A stretch of DNA of 29,707 nucleotides, taken from positions 1 to 29,707 of the forward strand of contig JBPOFN010000048.1 in the NCBI GenBank assembly GCA_051251725.1. Direction: 5' to 3'. A program made the translations under genes and the position numbers. Shown here piece by piece: positions 1-7,996 of the stretch (within the stretch, counting starts at the first letter, position 1; each line of letters starts with the position of its first letter). The notes under the pieces were generated by a model, which was not told where the DNA came from, did not search any database, and was given only the letters and a program-made list of their open reading frames with translations. Source of the stretch: JALZUE01 sp051251725 (GTDB lineage: Bacteria > Pseudomonadota > Gammaproteobacteria > Enterobacterales > Alteromonadaceae).

Positions 1-87
1 TTTGGTGAATCTGCACCGGGCGCTGACTTATACAAGCACTTCGGTTTCACTGTTGAAAACGTGGTAGCGAAAGTAAATAGCTTATAA
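1..87 (+). CDS. tkt: Transketolase, C-terminal end only (partial)
   Basis: The window opens inside a gene in frame 1 that encodes 28 residues and a TAA stop. The residues FGESAPGADLYKHFGFTVEN followed by VVAKVNSL match the conserved C-terminus of bacterial transketolase, where E. coli TktA has FGESAPAELLFEEFGFTV. Transketolase is a thiamine-diphosphate enzyme moving two-carbon units in the non-oxidative pentose phosphate pathway, and it produces or consumes erythrose 4-phosphate, the substrate of the next gene. Only the tail is visible, so catalytic residues cannot be checked. The tkt-epd-pgk order is common in gammaproteobacteria and supports the call. Confidence 0.9.
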   Translation, partial: FGESAPGADLYKHFGFTVENVVAKVNSL

Positions 88-111
88 GTTTCACTTATAT
101 TGTGAATAAGC

Positions 112-166
112 AAAAGCGTCGATGTCTTTTATCTCTTTTCAAGGTAAAATGTCGACGCTTTTTTGT
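112..166 (+). terminator. Rho-independent terminator after tkt
   Basis: An 11-bp perfect stem (aaaagcgtcga at 112-122, tcgacgctttt at 152-162) ends in a run of T. The intervening 29 nt can extend the stem through ttttatc/ggtaaaa. It lies 25 bp after the tkt stop and separates tkt from epd. Confidence 0.85.
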
Positions 167-214
167 TAAACCTTTTTATTCTTTATTTCACTTAAGTTAG
201 GCATCTTTTAGTAA

Positions 215-1234
215 ATGACAATTAATATTGCAATCAATGGTTTTGGTCGGATCGGACGTAGTGTGGTTAGAGCACTTTATGAACACGGTCGGCAACAGCA
301 ATTTAAAATAGTCGCTATTAATGAAGTTGCTTCAATTGAAGGCATAGCACATTTACTCAAATATGATACCACCCACGGTCGTTTTCCTTTTGCAGTAAGC
401 CAGCAAGATAACTTAATGAATATTGCCGGTGATAATATTCACATCAGTCATGAGTCATCAATAGAAGCATTACCATGGCATAACCATGATATTGATATCG
501 TACTTGACTGTACTGGTATATTTCACTCAAGAGCCCATGCCAAGCAGTATTTTAAGCATGGCGTAAAAAAAGTACTTTATTCACATCCTGCATCTAAAAA
601 TGTCGACAACACCATTATTTACGGGGTTAATCACCAGCAATTAACCGCTGCAGATACTATCGTTTCCAACGGTTCATGTACCACCAATTGTATTGTACCT
701 GTGATCAAAGTTATCGATGATGCTTTTGGCGTTGAAAGTGGCACTATTACGACCATTCATGCGTCAATGAATGATCAACAAGTGATAGACGCTTACCATA
801 ATGACTTAAGACTAAGTAGAGCTGCAGGACATTCTATTATCCCAGTAGATACCAAATTAGCGGTTGGCATTGAAAGAATTTTACCTCACTTTAAAGGACG
901 ATTTGAGGCGATTGCGGTCAGAGTACCAACAATCAACGTAACAGCAATGGATTTAAGTGTGACAGTCAATGTAGATGTCACGATAGAAGCGATTAATCAA
1001 GCGATAATCGCTGCTCAAAATAATGGCTTAGCTGGAATTTTAGGTTACACTGAAGAGCCCCTAGTTTCAGCAGATTTCAACCACGATCCGCATTCATGTA
1101 TTGTTGACGGCAACCAAACCAGAGTGAGTCATAAGCGACTGGTAAAAATGTTAGTTTGGTGCGACAACGAATGGGGATTTGCTAATCGCATGATAGATAC
1201 AGCACAGGCGATGGCACAAACAACACATGCTTAA
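215..1234 (+). CDS. epd: D-erythrose-4-phosphate dehydrogenase
   Basis: 339 aa, the same length as E. coli Epd (GapB). The enzyme oxidises erythrose 4-phosphate to 4-phosphoerythronate with NAD+, the first step of the DXP-dependent pyridoxal phosphate pathway. It belongs to the GAPDH superfamily. Visible are the N-terminal Rossmann motif INGFGRIGR (residues 7-15), the active-site loop SNGSCTTNC with catalytic Cys155, and His182 in TTIHASMNDQQ. Epd-type rather than GapA-type features are HDQQ/NDQQVIDAYH after the catalytic His, IIPVDTKLA, and DFNHDPHS near the C-terminus. The start is ATG with only a weak upstream TTAGG about 13 nt away. It is followed at 59 bp by pgk, probably as an operon. 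Epd is very likely, with GapA the only realistic alternative. Confidence 0.95.
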   Translation: MTINIAINGFGRIGRSVVRALYEHGRQQQFKIVAINEVASIEGIAHLLKYDTTHGRFPFAVSQQDNLMNIAGDNIHISHESSIEALPWHNHDIDIVLDCTGIFHSRAHAKQYFKHGVKKVLYSHPASKNVDNTIIYGVNHQQLTAADTIVSNGSCTTNCIVPVIKVIDDAFGVESGTITTIHASMNDQQVIDAYHNDLRLSRAAGHSIIPVDTKLAVGIERILPHFKGRFEAIAVRVPTINVTAMDLSVTVNVDVTIEAINQAIIAAQNNGLAGILGYTEEPLVSADFNHDPHSCIVDGNQTRVSHKRLVKMLVWCDNEWGFANRMIDTAQAMAQTTHA

Positions 1235-1293
1235 GCGTTTTCTAATCAAAGAAAGCAAGCAGCAATAAACTTTAAAATATTAAGGAACACCTT

Positions 1294-2472
1294 ATGTCTG
1301 TAATTAAAATGTCGGACCTAGCACTAGCGGGTAAAAGAGTATTAATTCGTGAAGATTTAAACGTACCATTAGAAAATGGTGAAATCACTTCAGATGCTCG
1401 TTTACGTGCAGCATTACCAACATTAAAGCTTGCTTTAGAAGCCGGCGCAAAAGTAATGGTAATGTCACACTTAGGTCGTCCTACTGAAGGCGAAGCAAGC
1501 GCTGAAACTTCATTACAACCAGTAGTAGACTATTTAAAAGAAGCATTAGACTTCCCAGTAAGTTTATCAACAGACTACCTAGACGGCGTTGAAGTTGCTG
1601 AAGGTGAATTAGTTGTTTTTGAAAACATCCGTTATAACGTTGGCGAAAAAGCTAACGATGAAGCGTTATCAAAAAAATTGGCCGCTTTATGTGATATTTT
1701 TGTTATGGATGCTTTTGGTACTTCACATCGTGCCCACGCATCAACTCACGGCGTAGCTAAATTTGCGCCAACAGCTTGTGCTGGCCCGTTATTATCAACG
1801 GAATTAGCCGCTTTAGGTAAAGCATTAGATAACCCAGCGCGTCCATTAGTAGCGATTGTTGGTGGCTCTAAAGTTTCGACAAAATTAACTGTACTTGACT
1901 CATTATCAAAAATTGCTGATGTCTTAATTGTTGGTGGCGGTATTTCTAATACTTTCGTCGCTGCAGCAGGCCATGAAGTAGGTAACTCTTTATACGAAGC
2001 AGACCTAATTCCTGAAGCTAAGCGTTTATGTGCAACCACTGAGGTTATTTACGCTGAAGATGTTCGCACAACTAAAGACGGCTTTAGTGACTGGAGCCAC
2101 GATTCGGTTGTAACAATTAAAATGCCAAGTGAGATTACCAGCGACGAAGAAATTATCGATTTCGGCCCAGCATCTGCTGATCGCGCTGCTGAAATCATTA
2201 AAGGTGCTAAAACTATTTTATGGAATGGCCCTTGTGGTGTTTTTGAAATTGATGCTTTTGCTAAAGGCACTGAAGTTGTTGCTCGTGCGATTGCTGAAAG
2301 TGATGGTTTTTCAATCGCCGGTGGCGGTGATACTTTAGCGGCTATCGACAAGTTCGACCTAGCTGAGCAAATCTCTTATATTTCAACCGGCGGCGGCGCA
2401 TTCTTAGAATTCGTTGAAGGTAAAGTTTTACCAGCAGTTGCTATTTTAGAAGAGCGCGCTAAAGAAGTGTAA
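1294..2472 (+). CDS. pgk: Phosphoglycerate kinase
   Basis: 392 aa, close to the usual 387-aa length. It transfers phosphate from 1,3-bisphosphoglycerate to ADP in glycolysis and works in reverse in gluconeogenesis. Clear family motifs are RVLIREDLNVPL (15-26), the substrate-binding SHLGRP (58-63), the FENIRY block, DAFGTSHRAHAS, VGGSKVSTK, WNGPCGVFE and the nucleotide-binding GGGDTLAAI near the C-terminus. A good ribosome-binding site (AAGGA, 1282-1286) precedes the ATG. Codon use is strongly biased to A/T-ending codons, as expected of a highly expressed gene in this genome. In E. coli and many relatives fba follows pgk. Here a terminator follows directly and fba is absent. Confidence 0.97.
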   Translation: MSVIKMSDLALAGKRVLIREDLNVPLENGEITSDARLRAALPTLKLALEAGAKVMVMSHLGRPTEGEASAETSLQPVVDYLKEALDFPVSLSTDYLDGVEVAEGELVVFENIRYNVGEKANDEALSKKLAALCDIFVMDAFGTSHRAHASTHGVAKFAPTACAGPLLSTELAALGKALDNPARPLVAIVGGSKVSTKLTVLDSLSKIADVLIVGGGISNTFVAAAGHEVGNSLYEADLIPEAKRLCATTEVIYAEDVRTTKDGFSDWSHDSVVTIKMPSEITSDEEIIDFGPASADRAAEIIKGAKTILWNGPCGVFEIDAFAKGTEVVARAIAESDGFSIAGGGDTLAAIDKFDLAEQISYISTGGGAFLEFVEGKVLPAVAILEERAKEV

Positions 2473-2498
2473 ATAACACTTTTTAAGTAACGTTTATT

Positions 2499-2536
2499 AA
2501 GCAGTAACAGCTAACCAGTTGTTACTGCTTTTTTGT
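2499..2536 (+). terminator. Rho-independent terminator after pgk
   Basis: An 11-bp perfect stem (aagcagtaaca at 2499-2509, tgttactgctt at 2520-2530) with a 10-nt loop is followed by TTTTG and TTT. It closes the epd-pgk unit. Confidence 0.88.
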
Positions 2537-2707
2537 TTCAAACAGATGGCAGTTTTGTTTTAAATATGTTTTGGTTTTACCAAATAACGCGTAGTTGACA
2601 ACAAATATCCTATAAGTTCAATTTTTTCACCTCCATATCAATACTTTTCGATGTTTTCATTTATTCTTTGCTTTATAATAATCCCTCTTTAAAAATAAGG
2701 ATATAAC

Positions 2708-3538
2708 ATGGAAATGATATCAACCTGGTTTACAAACAATCAACAAATGCTCATTGATTTTGGTGTTAAATTGATCGTTGCAGTAGCAATCTTTGTTATT
2801 GGTAAAATTATCTCTCGTTTAGTCAGCAAAGGCGTTGGCAAACTATTAAGTCATAAGAATGTCGATCCGACTGTCGTTTCTTTTGTCAAAAGTATCGTTT
2901 ATGGCTTAGCCATGACTTTCACCCTTATTGCCGCTATTTCACATATTGGCTTTAACACAACTTCACTGGTTGCTGTTATTGGTGCCGCGGGTTTAGCTAT
3001 TGGTTTAGCGTTACAAGGTTCACTGTCTAACTTTGCCTCAGGCGTCTTATTAATCTCATTTCGCCCTTTTAAAGCAGGTGATTTTGTTGAAGTAGGCGGC
3101 GTTTCCGGCATTGTTGAAGAAGTGTTAATTTTTTCAACTAAATTACGCACCGGTGACAACAAAACCGTTATCATCCCAAATAATGCGATCACGGGTGGCA
3201 CTATTACTAATTTCTCAACCAAACCAACACGTCGTATCGACTTAGTTATTGGTGTTAGTTATGACGCTGATTTAGCAAAGACTAAACAAGTTTTAGCGAC
3301 CGTAGTAGCTAACAATGAATTAGTTTTGAAAGAGCCTGCGGTTACTATTGGTGTTAGCGCATTAGCTGACTCTTCAGTTAACTTAGTAGTCCGTCCTTGG
3401 GTGAAATCAGCAGATTATTGGCCAACCCATTTTAAATTATTAGAAGATATCAAAGTTGCATTAGATGAAGCTGGTATCGAAATTCCATACCCACAGTTAT
3501 CTGTACATGTAAATCAAGAGGAAAAAAATGAAGCATAA
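2708..3538 (+). CDS. mscS: Small-conductance mechanosensitive channel, MscS family
   Basis: 276 aa, against 286 aa for E. coli MscS. This inner-membrane heptameric channel opens under membrane tension and releases solutes on hypo-osmotic shock. Three N-terminal hydrophobic segments are visible at about 18-38, 60-82 and 86-116. The pore helix is Gly/Ala rich (GAAGLAIGLALQGSLSNFAS, 92-111) and runs into SGVLLISFRPFKAGDFVEVGG, the family signature. The cytoplasmic vestibule follows, with TGDNKTVIIPNNAI and a C-terminal alpha/beta domain ending EIPYPQLSVHV. AAGGA precedes the ATG, and a TATAAT lies at 2674-2679. The next gene overlaps its end by 11 bp. In E. coli mscS sits directly after epd-pgk-fba, so the neighbourhood is conserved apart from fba. 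Confidence 0.95.
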   Translation: MEMISTWFTNNQQMLIDFGVKLIVAVAIFVIGKIISRLVSKGVGKLLSHKNVDPTVVSFVKSIVYGLAMTFTLIAAISHIGFNTTSLVAVIGAAGLAIGLALQGSLSNFASGVLLISFRPFKAGDFVEVGGVSGIVEEVLIFSTKLRTGDNKTVIIPNNAITGGTITNFSTKPTRRIDLVIGVSYDADLAKTKQVLATVVANNELVLKEPAVTIGVSALADSSVNLVVRPWVKSADYWPTHFKLLEDIKVALDEAGIEIPYPQLSVHVNQEEKNEA

Positions 3539-4331
3539 GTTAGTTCTTGCAGCCCTAATATTATTACCGTTTAGTGCAATCTCTGCTGAAGCAGAAAAAG
3601 AAGAAAAATCACCTTACAAAGCATCAGCTGAGTTAGGTGCTTTATATAAAACCGGTAATAAAACAACGGCTGATATTCTTGCTGGTTTTGATGCAGACTA
3701 TGAAAAAGATGTTTGGCGTGCTGCCCTTCGTTTTGATCTTTTAGTACGTAAAACTGAAAAAGTAGATAGCGAAGGCAAAGAAGATTTAGTCACTACTGAC
3801 CAAAAATGGAACGTGGGCTTACAAGTCAACCATACGTTAAATTCTAACATGCGTAACTATTTGTACGGTAACGCTACTTATGAAGATAACCGCTTCAGTG
3901 GTTTCGACAATCAATGGTCGGTATCTACCGGTTGGGGTCGTCGTTGGTATGAAACGAAAGTATCTACTTTTGACGCCGATTTTGGTCCTGGTTTTAAGCG
4001 CGACGTTATCTCACCTTATCAAAAAGATTTAGGCAACGGAGACTATGAAGCTGTGCCAAGCGAAAATCGTGATTCATTTATTGTGCAAGCACAAATGAAA
4101 TACACCCGTAAATTAAATAAATTCGTAGAGTTTAAGCAATTTGCAGTCGCTAAATGGGCAACAAAAAGTGGCGAGAATAGTCAATTTAAAGCTGAAACTT
4201 CAATAACTACTAAGTTAATTGAAACGCTACAGCTGAAATTTTCTTTCAAAATCGACCATAATACTGAAGTTGATGACGGTAAAGACAACACCTTAACACA
4301 AACAGGTATTACTTTAGTTTATAGCTTCTAA
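3528..4331 (+). CDS. DUF481 outer-membrane beta-barrel protein (YdiY-like, salt-induced type)
   Basis: 267 aa. Residues 1-19 form a signal peptide (MKHKLVLAALILLPFSAIS with cleavage near SA). The mature protein is rich in alternating aromatic/polar strands and ends TGITLVYSF, a terminal Phe typical of outer-membrane barrels. The N-terminal block YKASAELGALYKTGNKTT and the segment SVSTGWGRRWYET fit the DUF481 / YdiY family, often annotated 'putative salt-induced outer membrane protein'. Its exact role is not established. The ATG lies inside mscS (11-bp overlap, in another frame) with GAGGA just upstream, so the two are probably translationally coupled. A strong terminator follows. The family assignment is likely, and function beyond the outer membrane is unknown. 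Confidence 0.85.
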   Translation: MKHKLVLAALILLPFSAISAEAEKEEKSPYKASAELGALYKTGNKTTADILAGFDADYEKDVWRAALRFDLLVRKTEKVDSEGKEDLVTTDQKWNVGLQVNHTLNSNMRNYLYGNATYEDNRFSGFDNQWSVSTGWGRRWYETKVSTFDADFGPGFKRDVISPYQKDLGNGDYEAVPSENRDSFIVQAQMKYTRKLNKFVEFKQFAVAKWATKSGENSQFKAETSITTKLIETLQLKFSFKIDHNTEVDDGKDNTLTQTGITLVYSF

Positions 4332-4349
4332 GCCATAACCTTGATATCA

Positions 4350-4390
4350 AATGCAGACCAAAAAACAGCCGTTTTTTTGTCTGCATTTTT
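4350..4390 (+). terminator. Rho-independent terminator after the DUF481 gene
   Basis: Outer stem aatgcagac/gtctgcatt extends inward through an A6/T7 pairing around the loop cagccg, with one mismatch. TTTTT follows. It ends the mscS-DUF481 unit. Confidence 0.85.
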
Positions 4391-4471
4391 ATTTAAAATC
4401 AAATCATCTTTCCTAAATATATGATAGTATTATCCACTTAAATTATATCAAACCGTTTAGTCATTAAAATT

Positions 4472-5407
4472 ATGAATATCTCTAAAATCGATTTAAATCT
4501 GCTTATTTATCTCGACGTATTATTACGTGAGAAAAACGTTACCCGAGCCGCTAGTCAGCTAAATATCACGCAGCCCGCGATGAGTAATGGCTTAAAGCGA
4601 TTAAGAGCTCTTTTTAATGATCCTATTTTAGTGCGTACTTCTGACGGTATGGTACCAACTGAAAGAGCACGTTCGTTAGCCCCATCGATCCGAAAAATTC
4701 TTTTGCAACTTGAAGAAACCTTGCAAAATGAAGAAGACTTTGACGAAGCAAATAGCCGCCGAGTTTTCCGCATTATGGCGAGTGATTATGCTGCTTCCAC
4801 GTTACTTCCGCCGTTGATTAAAAGATTAAATGAACGCGCGCCAAATATTATCATCGATGTTATGACACCTAGTGACGTGACTTTTCATGATGTTGAAGCG
4901 GGTAAAATCGATATGGCGATCAACCGCTTTGAGGAGTTACCGCAATCTTTTCATCAAAAAACCGTCTGGAAAGACAGCTTTTCTTGTATCGTCGGACAAG
5001 ATAATCCGCTAGTAAAAGACTTTAATATTAATAACTATTTAGCCGCGAAACACGTCTGGGTTGCTAAAACCGGTTTTGGTGTTGGCGTTGGTATGGATAT
5101 CTCGAATGTCAGTAATTTGGGCTGGGTTGATGAAGCATTAGCGAAACTTGGCAGAAAACGAAATATTCAAGCATTTACCCGTAATTACCATGTTGCCATG
5201 CAGCTAGCTTTAGAAGGCGGCTTAGTTGCCACTTTACCAACTAAATGTGCGATGTTGCATAAGAACGATTTAAACTACAAAATATTACCTCCACCATTTG
5301 AGATCCCAGAAATGGAATTGAAAATGATCTGGAGTCCGCTGCTACATCACGATGCTAGCCATATTTGGTTTAGACAATTAGTTATTGAAACGGTTGCAGA
5401 TTTATAA
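4472..5407 (+). CDS. LysR-family transcriptional regulator, probable regulator of the adjacent lrgAB pair
   Basis: 311 aa, standard LysR length. The N-terminal winged helix-turn-helix is clear: DLNLLIYLDVLLREKNVTRA (8-27), then ASQLNITQPAMSNGLKRLR and LFNDPILVRTSDGM. The rest is a periplasmic-binding-protein-like effector domain (about 95-305). The DLNLL opening and the conserved MVPTERA segment resemble the NodD/LeuO/NahR branch rather than CysB or OxyR types. The stop is only 5 bp before the CidA/LrgA start, so it is probably cotranscribed with the two membrane genes. Staphylococcal and bacillar cid/lrg loci also have a LysR regulator (CidR), which makes local control plausible. That role is inferred and the effector is unknown. 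Confidence 0.88.
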   Translation: MNISKIDLNLLIYLDVLLREKNVTRAASQLNITQPAMSNGLKRLRALFNDPILVRTSDGMVPTERARSLAPSIRKILLQLEETLQNEEDFDEANSRRVFRIMASDYAASTLLPPLIKRLNERAPNIIIDVMTPSDVTFHDVEAGKIDMAINRFEELPQSFHQKTVWKDSFSCIVGQDNPLVKDFNINNYLAAKHVWVAKTGFGVGVGMDISNVSNLGWVDEALAKLGRKRNIQAFTRNYHVAMQLALEGGLVATLPTKCAMLHKNDLNYKILPPPFEIPEMELKMIWSPLLHHDASHIWFRQLVIETVADL

Positions 5408-5412
5408 TCGCC

Positions 5413-5766
5413 ATGCAAAATACCCTTTATAGTATTGGCGCTATTCTTTTGTCTTTAGCGTTAGGCCACGTTTGTTATTATTTTGTGGCGGTAATTCCCG
5501 CCAGTTTATATGGCATGTTAATACTTACCGTCGGGCTTTCTACACGTCTAGTAGAAGCACAAAAGTTGACCGCGACCATAAAATGGTCAATCGCAAATAT
5601 GGGGATATGTTTTGTCCCGGCAGCTGTTGGCATTGTTGAATATATCGCCTTGATCAAAAGTTATGGTGTCAGCATTACCATTATTGTGGTGCTGACGACT
5701 TTACTCTTAATCGCTATTGTTGGTTTTGCCTATCAAACCTTTATCTCAAATAAAGCAAAAGGCTAA
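5413..5766 (+). CDS. CidA/LrgA family membrane protein
   Basis: 117 aa with four predicted membrane segments (about 5-23, 26-45, 60-82, 86-108). The motifs IPASLYGMLIL and a second-half FVPAAVGIVEY match the CidA/LrgA family (E. coli YohJ), where P(G/A)S..G(M/L) and FVPA.VG are conserved. The family was first described as holin/antiholin-like regulators of murein hydrolase activity. LrgAB has since been linked to pyruvate uptake in Bacillus and Streptococcus. It sits between a LysR gene (5 bp) and the LrgB partner (5 bp). No strong Shine-Dalgarno is seen, in line with translational coupling to the upstream stop. The family call is firm, and the cid versus lrg sub-assignment cannot be made. 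Confidence 0.88.
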   Translation: MQNTLYSIGAILLSLALGHVCYYFVAVIPASLYGMLILTVGLSTRLVEAQKLTATIKWSIANMGICFVPAAVGIVEYIALIKSYGVSITIIVVLTTLLLIAIVGFAYQTFISNKAKG

Positions 5767-5771
5767 AAATA

Positions 5772-6473
5772 ATGACTGAATATTTAGCCTACTCACTGCT
5801 GTTATCTATTTTAATTACTATTTGCTACAAATTCGCGATGAAAATTCAGCAAGTAGGCGATAAAGTATGGTTAAATCCGATGCTGATTTCGATGGCAATT
5901 ATCATTCCTAGCATGCAGTTATTTGACTATTCTATCGAGTCATTCAATCGTCATAGTGAATTATTAAGTATGTTATTAGAGCCTGCAATTGTCGCTTTAG
6001 GCTTTCCGTTGTATCAACAAATTCAAGTAATAAAAAAAAACTTAAACAAAATATTAATGCTGCTTACTGGCGCTATTACTATTGTTTTGGCAATTAGTTT
6101 TATCCTAGCAATGTTAGTAATAGAAAATTATGAAATTTCGATACCTATCGCCCTAAAAGCAATCACCACCCCGATAGGGTTATCATTAACCGAAAAGTTA
6201 GCGGGGATCCCGTCATTAACAGCACTGACGATTACTATTGCCGGCCTAACAGGTGCTATTTTTGGGCAAAGCTGGTTAAACGCAATAAAAGTTACTTGTC
6301 CACGAGCACAAGGGTTAGCGATTGGCTGTGCCAGTCATGCTTTAGCAACAGCCAGTATCAGTAGAGTTAGTGTTCAGCATAGCGCTTTTGCTTCACTTGC
6401 CTTAGCTCTGTCAGCATTAATTACTGCGATTATCGCCCCGGTGTTATTGCCTTTTATTTATTCATTTTACTGA
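5772..6473 (+). CDS. CidB/LrgB family membrane protein
   Basis: 233 aa, matching YohK/LrgB length (about 230). It is very hydrophobic with several membrane helices. Family features are WLNPMLISMAIIIP near residue 35, LEPAIVALGFPLYQQ (about 73-87), a central ALKAITTPIGLSLTEKLAG, ITIAGLTGAIFGQSWLN, and GLAIGCASHALATASISR near 193-210. The KAITTP and SHA.ATA signatures are diagnostic of the LrgB family. It forms a two-gene unit with the preceding LrgA-like gene. The pair may act in pyruvate or other small-metabolite transport or in cell-lysis control, and nothing in the sequence settles which. Confidence 0.9.
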   Translation: MTEYLAYSLLLSILITICYKFAMKIQQVGDKVWLNPMLISMAIIIPSMQLFDYSIESFNRHSELLSMLLEPAIVALGFPLYQQIQVIKKNLNKILMLLTGAITIVLAISFILAMLVIENYEISIPIALKAITTPIGLSLTEKLAGIPSLTALTITIAGLTGAIFGQSWLNAIKVTCPRAQGLAIGCASHALATASISRVSVQHSAFASLALALSALITAIIAPVLLPFIYSFY

Positions 6474-6574
6474 GAATAAAGCTCAAAGCACTGGTAAAAA
6501 AACGAACAACAGCTTATCATTACGGGCTTACACAATCTGTTACTAAAATTAATTAAGGGATCAAGCATCAGATC

Positions 6575-6916
6575 ATGAAATATTTATTCAATGCAATACT
6601 CGCTATCGTATTTATATTCATGTCTATGTCGCTGTTTTGTTATGCAAAAACGGCACAAGTTGACGTCGCTAAAGTATCAGCAGCCAAAGATCAAAAGATC
6701 ATCATTAATACCCAGATGACCTATATGACCATTATTCCTTTTCATGAGCAATATGGTCGTCAGAAAGTACATGCTCTTGGTACTCATCAAGAAAACTATG
6801 TTTTAATTGATCAAAACTTTGTTGATGAAAACCAACAATTTTCGCCTCGAAGAATGACTACCTTTTTTGAAAAAGCGACCTTCTTTAATGATAAATTACA
6901 AAGTTGGTTACATTAA
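6575..6916 (+). CDS. Small secreted or periplasmic protein of unknown function
   Basis: 113 aa, not recognised. It begins with a probable signal peptide (MKYLFNAILAIVFIFMSMSL, then FCYAK, cleavage likely after CYA near residue 24). The mature part of about 90 residues has no cysteine and no recognisable catalytic motif. It contains QKIIINTQMTYMTIIPFHEQ, HENYVLID-like strands and a C-terminal RRMTTFFEKATFF amphipathic stretch. The only ribosome-binding candidate, AAGGGA, is about 15 nt from the ATG, which is long. It lies 101 bp after the LrgB-like gene on the same strand and converges on the OxyR-type gene, with a shared hairpin between them. It looks like a real gene because of the signal peptide and compact fit, but its role is unknown. 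Confidence 0.6.
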   Translation: MKYLFNAILAIVFIFMSMSLFCYAKTAQVDVAKVSAAKDQKIIINTQMTYMTIIPFHEQYGRQKVHALGTHQENYVLIDQNFVDENQQFSPRRMTTFFEKATFFNDKLQSWLH

Positions 6917-6948
6917 GGTTAAAGTTTAACTGCTTTAAATTTAACCTT
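6915..6948. terminator. Compact bidirectional hairpin between convergent genes
   Basis: Stem aaggttaaa (6915-6923) pairs with tttaacctt (6940-6948). The loop itself contains tttaa/ttaaa. The hairpin overlaps the stop codons of both convergent genes. T-runs are short, so termination strength is uncertain. Confidence 0.5.
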
Positions 6949-7855
6949 TATCCGAGTTATTTAAAATTCGTTCAATAACCTCACCAACACGTAAATAACT
7001 TTGCTGACGCATAGATGTCGGACGCCATAACATCCCTATCTCGCGAAAAACATCATCACCAAGCTTTTCAATCACTAAGTCTTGTTCTTTGCCTAAACCT
7101 TTTTTAACTGCCATTTCAGGTAAAAACGTAAACCCTTGATGGAAAGCCGTCATTTGCACTAGGGTTGGTAAACTCGATGCTGAAAATTGGTGGATCTTAC
7201 TGGGATCGGCAAGTTTACAGGCTGACAAAGCATGCTCAGTGATACAATTTTCCTGGGTTAATAAAAAGACACTGTGCTCAGGTAAGCTTTGATAGTCGTA
7301 AGCAGCTTTAAAGCGCTCAACTAGGTTTTTATTGCCGGCAATATAGAAGTTATCAATGCCTAACTTTTTAGCTTTAAAAGCATGATTTTTGATGGGCAGT
7401 GCTAATAAGGCAAAGTCTATTTTACCTTGCTGTAATTGCGCCAATAAATTGTCCGTTGTCGCTTCAACAAAATATAAGGTTAAATTGGGCAAGCTTGCTT
7501 GCGCGGCTCTCGCTAAGTCTTGTAACAAATAAGGGGCAATCGTTGGAATACAGCCGATGGTAATACTGCCTTGCTCAACTTCTCCTTGTGCCTGGCCATA
7601 ACTAACAAGGTCGGCAGCATTGTTAATTAGCTGCTGCGCCATCAAGACCACTTGATCTCCTTGAGCGGTAAAAATAAAAGCCTTGTGATCACGCTCAATT
7701 AATTGGCAATTAAGCTGCTCTTCTAATTTTAAAATGGCACTGCTTAAGGTCGACTGGCTAATAAAACATGCTTGTGCCGCGCGATTAAAATGCTGGTACT
7801 GATGTAAAATAACTAAATAGTGTAAATGCTTAAGATTGGGTAAAACCAATGACAC
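6941..7855 (-). CDS. oxyR: OxyR-type LysR-family hydrogen-peroxide regulator
   Basis: 304 aa. The N-terminal helix-turn-helix reads LKHLHYLVILHQYQHFNRAA then SQSTLSSAILKLEEQL (residues 8-47), as in OxyR (LEYLVAL..H..FRRAA, SQPTLS.QI.KLE). The effector domain begins with GSITIGCIPTIAPYLL (96-111), matching OxyR's LHIGLIPTVGPYLLP. Two cysteines, Cys204 and Cys213, lie nine residues apart in ENCITEHALSAC. This is the same spacing and context as the redox pair Cys199/Cys208 of E. coli OxyR (HCLRDQAMGFC). The start is GTG with GGGAAG about 8 nt upstream. It is divergent from ppiC across a 141-bp gap. OxyR function is likely from the cysteine pair. Overall divergence means a paralogue with a different thiol signal is possible. 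Confidence 0.75.
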   Translation of the reverse strand: MSLVLPNLKHLHYLVILHQYQHFNRAAQACFISQSTLSSAILKLEEQLNCQLIERDHKAFIFTAQGDQVVLMAQQLINNAADLVSYGQAQGEVEQGSITIGCIPTIAPYLLQDLARAAQASLPNLTLYFVEATTDNLLAQLQQGKIDFALLALPIKNHAFKAKKLGIDNFYIAGNKNLVERFKAAYDYQSLPEHSVFLLTQENCITEHALSACKLADPSKIHQFSASSLPTLVQMTAFHQGFTFLPEMAVKKGLGKEQDLVIEKLGDDVFREIGMLWRPTSMRQQSYLRVGEVIERILNNSDKG

Positions 7856-7905
7856 GTAATGACTTCCCGCTGGTGGTGAGTAATAAGATTGTATGTTAAA
7901 TATTC

Positions 7906-7951
7906 AAATAAATAAATCTTCCAAAATTTTCCTACAAAAGTTTATTTATTT
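7906..7951. promoter_or_regulatory. Inverted repeat in the divergent oxyR-ppiC intergenic region
   Basis: An 11-bp perfect inverted repeat (aaataaataaa at 7906-7916, tttatttattt at 7941-7951) can be extended by CTT/AAG with one bulged base. It lies midway between the two divergent starts, where an operator would be expected. The A/T-only sequence lowers its significance. Confidence 0.3.
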
Positions 7952-7996
7952 ACGCTATCTTGCTGCTAATTTTTATCATTCATTAAGTAGTAGAAA

